Shown: positions 20,661-30,485 of the stretch, one piece after another | Layout: every line of letters begins with the position of its first letter | How positions within the stretch are numbered: position 1 is the stretch's first letter | Source: Haematobia irritans | Taxonomy: Eukaryota; Arthropoda; Insecta; Diptera; Muscidae | Length of the DNA: 64,000 nt | Direction of reading: 5' to 3' | Assembly (NCBI RefSeq): GCF_050003625.1 | Contig: NC_134398.1 | Location: 98,931,479 to 98,995,478 of the forward strand | The notes under the pieces: model-generated | What the model was told of the DNA's origin: nothing | Databases searched by the model: none | The model's input: only the letters and a program-made list of their open reading frames with translations | Program-made: the position numbers and the translations under genes

Positions 20661-23480
20661 TTATTTTTCTTTGTTGAACCAACCAGATTGTTCCAAAAAC
20701 ATTAGCAGACTGCTTAAGTTAACGTTTTCCAGATCCGCCAGTAATCTGAAGCTATATGCTCCTAAAAGTTGCTTGCGCTTTACACAAAATGCAGGACACT
20801 CACACAAGAGGTGTTTAATTGATTCTTTTTCCTCCGCATCATGACAGCTCATACAATAGTCATTATACTTCGCGCCAATAGTTTTTGCAAAATCTCCTAT
20901 CAGGCAGCGACCCGTTATAGCAGATATCAGGAGTGATATCTGACGTCTCGAGAACATTAGCATATCTAGTGTGCGGTTTAAGTTGAAATGGGGCCATATT
21001 TGCTTTGTGTCGTTACAACCCTTGCAATTCTCCCATCGAACATTTGCCATCATAACAGCCTTCTCACGCAGCATGAGCTTGCAGGTAGCTAGGGGCATAC
21101 CAACAAATTCTAGTTCCCCTGGAATATGTAAGGTAGTCCCTAGCCTTGCCAACTCATCGGCTTCGCAGTTCCCCGGTATGTTCCTATGGCCAGGCACCCA
21201 TATTAGGTGAATATTGTACTGCTCAGCCATCTCATTGAGAGATTTGCGGCAATCGATGGCCGTTTTCGAGTTGAGGAACACAGAGTCCAAGGATTTTATT
21301 GCAGGTTGACTGTCTGAGTATATATTAATGCCCACATTTTTTGGAACATTACTTCTCAGCCAATTCGCCACCTCTCTTATTGCTAATATTTCAGCCTGAA
21401 AAACACTACAGTGATTAGGTAATCTTTTAGCTATTTGAAGTTCCAAATCATTAGAATATACTCCGAAACCCACTTGTCCATCCAATTTGGAGCCATCAGT
21501 GTAGAAATCTATATATTCTTTATTCCCCGGGGTCTGTGTGCACCACGCCTCACTGTTGGGGATTAGAGTCTCAAACTTTTTGTCGAAAAGTGGACTCGCC
21601 AAAGTGTAATCCACTACGTTAGGCACATCTGACATTGTTTTGAGGACAGAACTGTGACCGTAACCTTTTTCCGACCACAGCGATAGTTCGCGCAACCGCA
21701 CAGCCGTTGTTGCAGCTGACTGTTTGGCCAAAATGTCTAAAGGCAATAGATGCAGCATGACATTAAGGGAATTTGTTCCTGTCTTGCTGAATGCGCCTGA
21801 AATACACAAACACGCCATACGCTGAACTTTATCTAAACCAGTCGGTTTCTGAAGTGCCGGCCACCAGACTACAACACCATATAGCATTATAGGTCTAACC
21901 ACTGCCGTGTATAGCCAATGCACAATTTTTGGTTTTAGTCCCCACTTTTTTCCTATTGCCTTTTTGCACGAGTACAAAGCTACAGTTGCCTTCCTCGCAC
22001 TTTCTTCAATATTAAGCTTAAAGTTCAGCTTCCTGTCCAAAATAACGCCAAGGTATTTTGCACAATCACCAAAGGGAATTTCAATACCCCCTAAGGAAAT
22101 AGGCCTAACCGTGGGAGTTTTGCGATCTTTGCAGTACATGACTAATTCTGTCTTTGCGGGATTTACCCCAAGACCATTGTCTTTCGCCCATTTTTCAGTC
22201 ATCCGGAGGGCCCTCTGAATAATATCTCTGATTGTGGATGGAAATTTTCCCCTGACTGCCAGAGCTACATCATCTGCGTATGCCACCACTTTTATCCTTT
22301 CTTTTTCTAGAGTAACCAGAAGGCTATTTATAGCAACATTCCAAAGAAGAGGTGATAGAACTCCTCCTTGGGGAGTGCCTCTGTTCACATACTTTTGTAT
22401 GTTTGCTTGTCCTAGTGTGGCTGAAATACGTCTCTTCATTAGCAGTTCGTCTAACAGCCTGAGTATACATGGATCAACATTCAGAGTTGTCAGTCCATTT
22501 AATATCGAGCTCGGATGGACATTATTGAACGCCCCTTCGATGTCTAGAAACGCCACGATTGTGTATTCTTTGACAGATAGTGAGCTTTCAATAAAGCTGA
22601 CTAGTTCATGTAGTGCGGTCTCAGTAGACCTGCCCTTCGAGTATGCATGCTGTCGTTTCGAGAACAAACTTGAATCGATGCTAGTTCTAAGATAAATATC
22701 TATCATCCTCTCCAGAGTCTTAAGTAGGAATGAGGATAAGCTGATTGGTCGGAAATCCTTCGCCCTCGAGTGAGAGGCTTTTCCCGCCTTAGGTATGAAG
22801 ACGACTTTTGTTTCCCTCCACTTTCCTGGGATATATGATAAGTTGATACATCCTTTATATATCACCGACAACCAGGGGATAATTTTGTCAGTTACAGCTT
22901 GTAACTCCGCCGGAGTAATTCCATCAGGTCCAGGGGATTTGAATGGTCCAAAGCTATTTAGCGCCCATCTTATTCTAGTTTCCGATACAATTTTCTCGAC
23001 AGGAAACGACCGCTGAGCAACTGTGGCACCGCCAGTACATGGTTCAACCGTCTGATTTCCAGGAAAATGTGTGTCCAATAGTACCTCCAGCGTCTCCTCA
23101 CTGGACGTTGTCCAATTGCCCTCCGATGTTTTAATGAAACCTGGAGCGGAATTGGTGGATGCTAGAACCTTCCGTAGTCTGGAAGCCTCGGACGTATTCT
23201 CAATACTGCTGCAGTAAGCATTCCAAGAGTTATGCTGAGCCTTTCTCAGTTCTCGCTTGTATCCTCTCAGAATCTTCTTGTAAGCGTCCCAGTCCTCAGA
23301 AGCTCTGGTGGACTTTGCCTTGTTAAAGAGCTTCCTGCAGGATTTCCTCATATTACTTAATTCCGTAGACCACCATGGTGGTCGATGTTTCCCCCTTGGC
23401 TTTCCTCTGGGCATGCAGCTTTCAGTGAGATGTTGAGGCCTTAGTAATCCGCTCCACTGCGTATTCGATATCTTGCACAT
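20661..23480 (-). pseudogene. LINE A ORF2, RT, RNase H and Cys motif
   Basis: This is the rest of ORF2 in the next frame, 939 codons long. RT motifs: PFKSPGPDGITPAELQAV, RPISLSSFLLKTLERM, FLDIEGAFNNV, GTPQGGVLSPLLWN and the catalytic AYADDVALAV (about residue 401). RNase H (about 655-790): DFYTDGSKLDG, SVFQAEILAI, IYSDSQPAIKSL and WVPGHRNIPGNCEADELAR, with the D, E, D and final D all visible. Near 870-895 is a cysteine-histidine motif, CMSCHDAEEKESIKHLLCEC. Apart from the missing T near 23435 that separates it from the endonuclease, I see no stop or shift, so this copy was active recently. Confidence 0.93.
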
Positions 23481-24264
23481 TTCTCATATTTGTCTCTGGT
23501 ATTTCCGGTATCATCCTATTGAACGATTCCCTATACCTATTCCAGTCAGCTTTCCTTGCATTTGGCGGAAATATGGTCTTGGTGGTATGAACATCAAATT
23601 TGAAACTGATGTAGCGATGATCTGAGAAGCTGTGTTCACTTAAAACATGCCACTCAGATATCATTTCATTCAGTTCTTGCGAGGCCAAGGTGATGTCCAA
23701 AACCTCTTGCCTGTTTTTAGTGACAAAGGTTGGGACATCTCCCTTGTTGCAAACTACCAGATTAGTACGCAAAATAAACTCTATTAGCGACTCTCCCCTT
23801 GCATTAGTATCACTACTTCCCCATATACTATGATGTGCATTCGCATCGCATCCCATAATGAGTTTCGTCTTTGTTTTCCGTGACTCCTCCACTAAGGTCT
23901 TAACGGCATATGGAGGCATCTCCCTGTCATGTCCCATGTAGACCGAAGATACCCAATATTTGCATTTGGCTATTTCTAAACTGGCAACGACAGTGTCTGT
24001 ATTGCACATTGGAGGAAGCAGAAACAAGTTGAGCTCGTTTTTAGCAATTATACAGGCTCGATTTACATCATTACCACTATACTGCAATAGTTTGAACCCC
24101 GGAGTACTTAATTCACATATTTTGTTTTTATAAACATATGGTTCTTGAATAAGAACTATATCTATGTCCCCTTTCATCAGGAGAACTTTTAAGGCAGCAC
24201 ATGCAGCCTTACAATGATGAAGATTTATCTGGAGGATCCGTAGGACCATCGAGATTTTCAACAA
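23422..24264 (-). pseudogene. LINE A ORF2, endonuclease part
   Basis: This is the first part of ORF2. It holds an apurinic-like endonuclease that nicks the target: ILQINLHHCKAACAALKVLL near the start, QEPYV (about residue 41), GCDANAHHSIWGSSDTNARG (about 140) and SFSDHRYISF (about 218), all standard APE motifs with the catalytic D, H and N visible. The frame ends ERITKASTSH. Copy B reads ITKAFNISLKAACPRR at this point because it has CCTTCAAC where copy A has CCTCAAC, so a single T is missing here. The likely start is the second Met (MVLRILQ). Confidence 0.92.
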
Positions 24265-25438
24265 CCGTCACATCAGCCGCTTCAATCGAGTCATCAAGAA
24301 TGTCCTCTTCAGAGATATCGGTGACTCTCGCAATAACCATAGGTTCAACTTTGGTGAGTTCTGAGGCAGTAGAAGCCTCCTCACGCATACGGTATCTATC
24401 CATGTCTTCAAATGTCTTGGTATCCCCCTCGACTTCGCAAGAGGATCCGCTTACTTCTGATTCAGACAGAGGCTTGTCCATTTCTGAATCCTTTAGCTGA
24501 TCGTTTTTATACACCTTCATTTGGATATAATGAAAGCCATAACATACACGGCCCTGGGACTTTGCTAGATGTGGCAAAGACTGAGTGTTCAATATAAACA
24601 CTGCATGCCGTCTTGGCCCATCCACTTCATCCAAACGGCCAACCTTCCAATCAGCTGTTGGAAGATCTGGATTGCATTGTTTCAGTCTATTTAAAATAGA
24701 TTCAGGGTCAGGAGGGTTTGCAGGTATCCACGCATGTGCTCTTGGTCTAGCCGGTATGTCTTTCTTCTCGACTAACTCTAGAGCAGCTCCTTCCCAAACT
24801 TCACCAATTAGTATCAGAGCAGCTTTAAAACATTCTATAGACCTCTGGTCCTCAAATGCGACTAGCTTAAATCGTCCTTGATACCAACCAGCCTCTTGGT
24901 GTCGAGGATCTGGGCCGGGAAACTTTTCCAGCACCTGTGAGTAGACGCCAGACAAAGCATTCTCAATTTCCCCCCATTTGTGCTTTGGAACCATACCGTC
25001 CAATGCTCCTTTATTAATGATAGCCATCACAAGGCTGTCTTTAGCAACTGAGGCAAACGATCGTTGATCCCTTTTGGAGGATGGCAGCTCATCCGGTGAT
25101 CGTTCCCTTTTTCCAGTCTCAAGTATTCTTTGAGCCCATTTTAAGGAATCGCTTTGTTTAGCCGACAACGTGCTTGGGTCGACTGATCCTAATTTCTTTA
25201 GGATAAACAAAGCATTTCTGCGTTCTTTGAATCTCTTTCGTGAGGGATTACCTCCTTTTGATGCCGTTACCTCGGAAAAGGTCCGACTTGTCAAATTGTC
25301 GCCACCTGTCGACCCGTCTACAGGTCGACTAATTGGGCCTAACTCTTGGTCATTGCCCAAATCTATAACTCCAGTCGATACTCGTCCACTGGGCCCTGAA
25401 GTTAGCAACCCAGTGGATGTCTTTGAATTTCTCTGCAT
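24209..25438 (-). CDS. LINE A ORF1 protein
   Basis: This 409-residue ORF starts at the first Met after the 5' UTR. It opens with a polar, Ser/Thr-rich region. Residues about 190-290 contain GWYQGRFKLVAFEDQRSIEC, IGEVWEGAALELV and RAHAWIPANPPDPE, the pattern of the DUF4780-type domain found in ORF1 proteins of fly LINEs. In this class ORF1 binds the RNA and helps the particle reach the nucleus. The C-terminus is acidic and ends PTDPPDKSSSL. It overlaps the ORF2 frame by 56 nt in a different frame, suggesting coupled translation. It is apparently intact; copy B has the same protein broken up. Confidence 0.87.
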   Translation of the reverse strand: MQRNSKTSTGLLTSGPSGRVSTGVIDLGNDQELGPISRPVDGSTGGDNLTSRTFSEVTASKGGNPSRKRFKERRNALFILKKLGSVDPSTLSAKQSDSLKWAQRILETGKRERSPDELPSSKRDQRSFASVAKDSLVMAIINKGALDGMVPKHKWGEIENALSGVYSQVLEKFPGPDPRHQEAGWYQGRFKLVAFEDQRSIECFKAALILIGEVWEGAALELVEKKDIPARPRAHAWIPANPPDPESILNRLKQCNPDLPTADWKVGRLDEVDGPRRHAVFILNTQSLPHLAKSQGRVCYGFHYIQMKVYKNDQLKDSEMDKPLSESEVSGSSCEVEGDTKTFEDMDRYRMREEASTASELTKVEPMVIARVTDISEEDILDDSIEAADVTVVENLDGPTDPPDKSSSL

Positions 25439-25637
25439 GGTGGCCTAATATCCCACCACACTTGAAATTCGTAGTAGGTACTTATTACGATGATTTTATC
25501 CGCTATTAAAAAACACGTCCGTTCCGTTCGACGGTTGAAAGTTACAATTTGACGACGGTTATAGTTACAATTTGAAATTTAAATTAACGGAAACTAATTT
25601 AAATAAACTTAAATCTAGAAATATCAAATTCGTAACA

Positions 25638-26218
25638 ATATATTTATATATTTGCGTGGGTGAATCCGTTTATGCTTGACATACAGACATCACTAAGTAG
25701 ATCTTCTTCGTTCGCAGTTTTCATTTGGGATCAAGAAGAATTTTAAGGCTTCTTGGCTGTAAAGCTTTTCTTGAAACTCTCTCTCTCTCTCCAGTTTTGA
25801 CTGTCATACGAGCAACACTAAGTATACTCTGCTTAACAAATTGTAAATTCTTTTCATTACAGAAAAAGGAAATAAATGATTTTTGTAATTTTCGTTGTGA
25901 CAAAGACTACTTTTCTATTTCTTTAAATTTTTTATTGTTTTTAAATAGTGTTTAAAATTTCTATTAATTAATAAGAAATTTCTGATTATTAATTGGAAAT
26001 TTTTATATAGTGAGTGGTACGCTTAAGCATACTATCCGCCATTTAAATAGGTACATAAATACAGTTTAGAAATTAATTAAAAAAGTTTATAAATTTAAAA
26101 GAATATTTAATTACATTTGACATAAATGAACTAAAATGAATTTGATATAAATGAATTTAAATCCAATGAATTTAGTGCGATAATAATATGTTTAAGAAAA
26201 TACAGTTTTCCAGCAACA
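25638..26218 (-). repeat. BEL E2 3' LTR
   Basis: On the element strand it starts TGTTGCTGGAAAACTGTATT at 26218 and runs to the gypsy LTR at 25637, about 580 bp. It contains a CT repeat near 25780-25800. The outer end (GGATTCACCCACGCAAATAT) resembles the E1 LTR end. Because ATAT is low in complexity, the exact boundary is uncertain. Confidence 0.75.
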
Positions 26219-26496
26219 TTCTCCCCCTCAATGAACGAATGTTCATAAATGTTTATAATCAATGTATGGCCTTTCGTTGGGAGAAATTTAGTCCAGGCGC
26301 TGCCTCCACTATGCTCCGACTCACAGCGTTTGTATATTTATAGGCAACATCCATGATTCTTGTGTGAGTTGAGTTTTTGTATCTTCTTTGTGTATAGTAG
26401 ATTAAATGTTTTCATTATTTAGCTGCTTTCAGATGGTGGTGTATTGTCTGGAAGTAGAGAAATTTTAGAAATTGGCCTTGTTATAGTTTTGCTTTT

Positions 26497-27400
26497 TCAA
26501 TAGAACTGATACCACCCTTGTTTTTCCATCGGTTCCTGGATAAGTATTTTCAATGTGACTGAGTATCCATTGTTCAGGTCCAGGTCGTCTGCCACTAGTA
26601 CCAAATCTCCGACTTTAGGATCAACTGTGTTTTTCAGCCCTTTAGGCCGCGCTTGTAAACGATTCAAATATTCGTGATGCCATCTCAGCCAGAAGTGTTG
26701 CTTTAACTTTTCCATAATTTTCCACCTGGTCAAGATATTCATATTCGTATCTAATAGGGATTCTTCTGGCAAACAAGCTGTGGGCTCTCCAACAAGAAAA
26801 TGTGCCGGTGTTAGTGCTTCGAATTTTGACGGGTCCGACGATAGAGGACAAAGAGGTCTGGAATTAAGACAGCTTTCTATTTGACAGAGCAACGTCGCTA
26901 ATTCCTTAAATGTAAGATTTCGGTCGTTAGTGACTCGCTTAAGATGATGTTTTGCAGATTTTACACCAGCTTCCCATAAACTGCCAAAGTGTGGAAAAGC
27001 TGGTGGGATGAAGTGCCAAGTTGTATTGGTCAAACTTAAGTAATGACGAAGTTCTTCCGGCAACGATTTCGAGTTTTTGTTGTGAAGAATTCGAAGTTGT
27101 TTTGAGGCACCTACAAAGTTTGTGCCACAATCAGAATAAATATCTGTACATGTGCCTCTTCGGGATATAAATCTTTTGAAAGCGGCCAAAAAAGCTGTAG
27201 TAGTCATATCTGTCACAGCTTCCAAATGTATAGCTTTTGTAACAATACAAATGAACAGGCAAATATATCCTTTAAAGACAGTAGAGGACCGTAGATTTGA
27301 GTTTTTATTGGTATAGGGCCAGGGTAATCAACGCCGCTGTGTCTAAAAGGCCTTGTCACATTCAACTGCACCGTAGGTAAGTTTCCCATTGCCTGCTGGG
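26497..27400 (-). pseudogene. BEL E2 integrase and C-terminal domain
   Basis: At the upstream end (about 27380-27300) NVTRPFRHSGVDYPGPI carries the first catalytic Asp. After a decayed stretch the frame from 27225 reads DMTTTAFLAAFKRF, YSDCGTNFVGASKQL (second Asp) and FIPPAFPHFGSLWEAGVKSA (Glu), then NSRPLCPLS, PAHFLVGEPTACLPEESLLD and the DUF5641-type tail RLQARPKGLKNTVDPKVGDL. It ends QGWYQFY. This copy is uninterrupted where E1 is split by gypsy copy 2. Frames differ between the two pieces, so it is broken. Confidence 0.88.
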
Positions 27401-27486
27401 ATGTGACTCCTGTTAAGTCTTTTCATGTGCATCCACAATAATTAAGTACGATAAAGGGTTAAACTTTGAAAGGATTAAAGGATGTT

Positions 27487-27940
27487 TTATATCATATGTT
27501 TGGAGAATCTAGAAAATATATCAGGATAAGTATTCCTAATGGCAGAATTGGCGGAGACCTTTTTAACTTTCTCCTCCTCAGAAGTATATAAATTAGTCAA
27601 GTTTTCAGGCCAGGATGATTCTGACTCATAGAGAAATTTTAGGCCAAACCACCAATAATGTTGCTCAACTAATTCCTCAGCTAAAATTCCTCTCGAGGCA
27701 CAATCAGCCGGATTCAGTTGGGAGGGGACATATCTCCATTGAATTGGATTACTAAGCCTTTGTATATCGGCAACTCTGTTGGCAACATAAAGGGTCCAAT
27801 TGGATGGTGATTTCCGAATCCAACTTAGAACAGTAGAGCCGTCGCTCCAGTAAAAAATATTTCCTATTTTCAGATCCTTAAGGGATTCCTTGACCTTCTG
27901 TGCCAATTGAACGCAAAGGGAAGCCGCGTATAGTTCAAGC
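27487..27940 (-). pseudogene. BEL E2 RNase H and connection region
   Basis: It reads KLELYAASLCVQLAQKVKES, FYWSDGSTVLSWI (RNase H Asp), FVANR-like LYVANRVADIQRL, WRYVPSQLNPADCASRGI and a connecting segment to about 27490. It is the 3' half of a domain whose 5' half lies at 33358-33566, across LINE B. The same segments occur intact in the BEL ORF near 41000-41160. It ends in a stop at 27487. Confidence 0.87.
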
Positions 27941-27957
27941 TTTGGGCAATGACCAAG

Positions 27958-29089
27958 AATTTGGGCAATGACCAAGAGTTAGGCCCAATTAGTCGACCTG
28001 TAGACGGGTCGACAGATGGCGACACTTTGACAAGTCGTACTTTTTCTAAGGTAACGACATCAAAAGGATGTAATCCCTCACGAAAGAGATTCAAGGAACG
28101 CAGAAATGCTTTGTTTATCCTAAAGAAGTTAGGATCAGTCGACCCAAGCACGCTGTCGGCTAAACAAAGCGATTCCTTAAAATGGACTCAAGGAATTCTT
28201 GAGGATGGAAAAAGGGAACGATCACCGGATGAGCTGCCATCCTCCAAAAGGGATCAAAGATCGTTTGCCTCAGTTGCTAAAGACAGCCTTGTGATGGCTA
28301 TCATTAATAAAGGAGCATTGGACGGTATGGTTCCAAAGCAAAAATGGGGGGAAATTGAGAATGCTCTGTCTGTCGTCTACTCACAGGTGCTGGAAATGTT
28401 TCCCGGTCCAGATCCTCGACACCAAAATGCTGGTTGGTATCAAGGACGATTTAAGCTAGTCGCATTTGAGGACCAGAGGTCTATAGAATGTTTTAAAGCT
28501 GCTCTGATACTAATTGGTGAAGTTTGGGAAGGAGTTGCTCTGAGTTAGTCAAGAAGAAAGACATACCGGCTAGACATGCGTGGATACCTGCAAACCCTTC
28601 TGACCCTGAATCTATTTCAAATAGACTGAAACGATGCAATCCAGATCTTCCAACAGCTGATTGAAAGGTTGGCCGTTTGGATGAAGTGGATGGACCAAGA
28701 CGGAATGCAGTATTTATATTGAACACTCAGTCTTTGCCACATTTAGCAAAATCCCAGGGCCGTGCTTTCATTATATCCAAATGAAGGTATATAAAAACGA
28801 TCAGCTAAAGGATTCAGAAATGGACAAGCCTCTGTTTGAATCAGAAGTGAGCGGATCCTCTTGCGAAGTCGAGGGAGATACCAAAGTTGAAGACATGGAT
28901 AGACACCGTATGCGAGAGGAGGTTTCTATTGCCTCAGAACTCACCAAAGTTGAACCTATGGTTATTGCGAGAGTCACCGAGATCTCTGAAGGGGACATTC
29001 TTGATGACTCCATTGAAGCGGCTGATGTGACGGTTGTTGAAAATCTCGATGGTCCTACGGATCCTCCAGATAAATCTTCATCATTGTAA
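27958..29089 (+). pseudogene. LINE B ORF1, broken
   Basis: The 5' part (LGNDQELGPISRPVDGSTDG onward) is open to 28548 and carries GWYQGRFKLVAFEDQRSIEC and IGEVWEGVAL. A one-base loss then changes the frame (ALS, stop). A TGA follows near 28663, and the last part (28781-29089) resumes with MKVYKNDQLKDSEMDKPLFE and ends TDPPDKSSSL exactly as in copy A. The initiation region and the first 25 or so codons are missing. Confidence 0.88.
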
Positions 29090-30485
29090 GGCTGCATGTG
29101 CTGCCTTAAAAGTTCTCCTGATGAAAGGGGACATAGATACAGTTCTTATTCAAGAACCATATGTCTATAGAAACAAAATATGTGAGTTAAGTACTCCGGG
29201 GTTCAAACTATTGCAGTATACTGGTAATGATGTAATTCGAGCCTGTATAATTGCTAAAAACGAGCTCAACTTGTTTCTGCTTCCTCCAATGTGCAATACA
29301 GACACTGTCGTTGCCAGTTTAGAAATAGCCAAATGCAAATATTGGGTATCTTCGGTCTACATGGGACATGACAGGGAGATGCCTCCATGTGCCGTTAAGA
29401 CCTTAGTGGAGGAGTAACTGAAATCAAAGATGAAACTCATTATGGGATGCGATGCGAATGCACATCATAGTATATGGGGAAGTAGTTATACTAATGCAAG
29501 AGGAGAGTCGCTAATAGAGTTTATTTTGCGTACTAATCTGGTAGTTTGCAACAAGGGAGACGCCCCAACCATTGTCACTAAAAACAGGCTTTGAACATCA
29601 CCTTATGTTAGGTTAGGTTAAAGTGGCAGCCCGATTAAGATTCAGGCTCACTTAGACTATTCAGTCCATTGTGATACCATATTAACTAAAAGTACCTATT
29701 ACATATGGGCACTTCTGGTTTTAACCGTTGAACCTTCTCGATTATTTTCTTCTGTTGAACCAACCAGATTGTTCCAAAAACATTAGCAGACTGCTTAAGT
29801 TAACGTTTTCCAGGTCCGACAGTAATCTGAAGCTATATGCCCCTAAAATTTGCTTACGCCTTACACAAAATGCAGGACACTCACACAAGAGGTGTTTTAT
29901 TGATTCCTTTTCCTCCGCATCATGACAGCTCATACAATAGTCATTATACTTCGCACCAATAGTTTTTGCAAAATCGCCTATCAGGCAGCGACCCGTTATA
30001 GCAGATATCAGGAGTGATATCTGGCGTCTCGAGAACCATATTTGCTTGGTGTCGTTACAACCCTTACAATTCTCCCATCGAACATTTGCCATCATGACAT
30101 CCTTCTCACGCAGTAAGAGCTTGCAGGTAGCCAGAGGCATACCAACAGATTCTAGTTCCCCTGGAATATGTAAGGTAGTTCCTAGCCTTGCTAGCTCATC
30201 TGCTTCGCAGTTCCCCGGTATGTTCCTATGGCCAGGCACCCATATTAGGTGAACATTGTGCTGCTCAGCCATCTCATTGAGAGATTTGCGGCAGTCGATG
30301 GCCGTTTCATCACCTTGGCCTCGCAAGAACTGAATGAAATGATATCTTAGTGGCAGGTTTTAAGTGAACACAGCTTCTCAGATCATCGCTACATCAGTTT
30401 CAAATTTGATGTTCATATCACCAAGACCATATTTCCGCCAAATGTTAGGAAAGCTGACTGGAATAGGTATAGGGAATCGTTCAAT
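29034..30485 (+). pseudogene. LINE B ORF2 endonuclease, split by LINE C
   Basis: It starts MLKISMVLRILQINLHHCKA and is open to 29417, where TAA replaces the Ser codon of EES. It then continues GCDANAHHSIWGSSYTNARG and NLVVCNKGDAPTIVTKNR to about 29595. LINE C interrupts at the duplicated CATCACCTT. The remainder (LASQELNEMIS, decayed, then SFSDHRYISFKFDVH...) lies at 30317-30485. APE-type motifs are recognisable but the domain is destroyed. Confidence 0.87.
29605..30307 (-). mobile_element. LINE copy C, 5'-truncated, nested in LINE B
   Basis: This is only the last 0.7 kb of the LINE: part of RNase H (TAIDCRKSLNEMAEQHNVHL onward), the cysteine motif CMSCHDAEEKESIKHLLCEC, the 3' UTR and the CCTAA tail. 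Target duplication is CATCACCTT (29596-29604 and 30308-30316). It lies in inverse orientation to LINE B. A small deletion near 30035 removes the NRTLDML region. Confidence 0.9.

Larger units (their letters stand above)
20525..25558 (-). mobile_element. LOA-like LINE, copy A, near full length
   Basis: This non-LTR retrotransposon of about 5.0 kb has a 5' UTR of about 120 bp, ORF1 and ORF2 (endonuclease, RT, RNase H, cysteine motif). Its 3' end has no poly-A and closes in CCTAACCTAACC on the element strand. Target duplication is TTATAGTTA (20516-20524 and 25559-25567), inside a gypsy solo LTR. Only one disabling change is evident: a one-base deletion in ORF2 near 23435. Assignment to the LOA clade of the I superfamily rests on the INLHHCKAA start of ORF2 and the C-terminal RNase H. 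Confidence 0.92.
19952..25637 (-). repeat. gypsy solo LTR, split by LINE A
   Basis: LTR ends TGTTACGTTTTTATATTGAG (19952) and ATCAAATTCGTAACA (25637) are flanked by ATAT (19948-19951, 25638-25641). There is no gag or pol between them, only a LINE inserted at 20525-25558. The LTR itself is about 640 bp and diverges from copies 1 and 2 in its middle, so it is a subfamily. Solo LTRs arise by recombination between the two LTRs of one element. Confidence 0.85.

Noticed and set aside
20971..25448. Plus-strand frames of 70-150 codons across LINE A
   Set aside because: They are shadows opposite the long ORF1 and ORF2 frames, and equivalent shadows appear opposite copies B and D.
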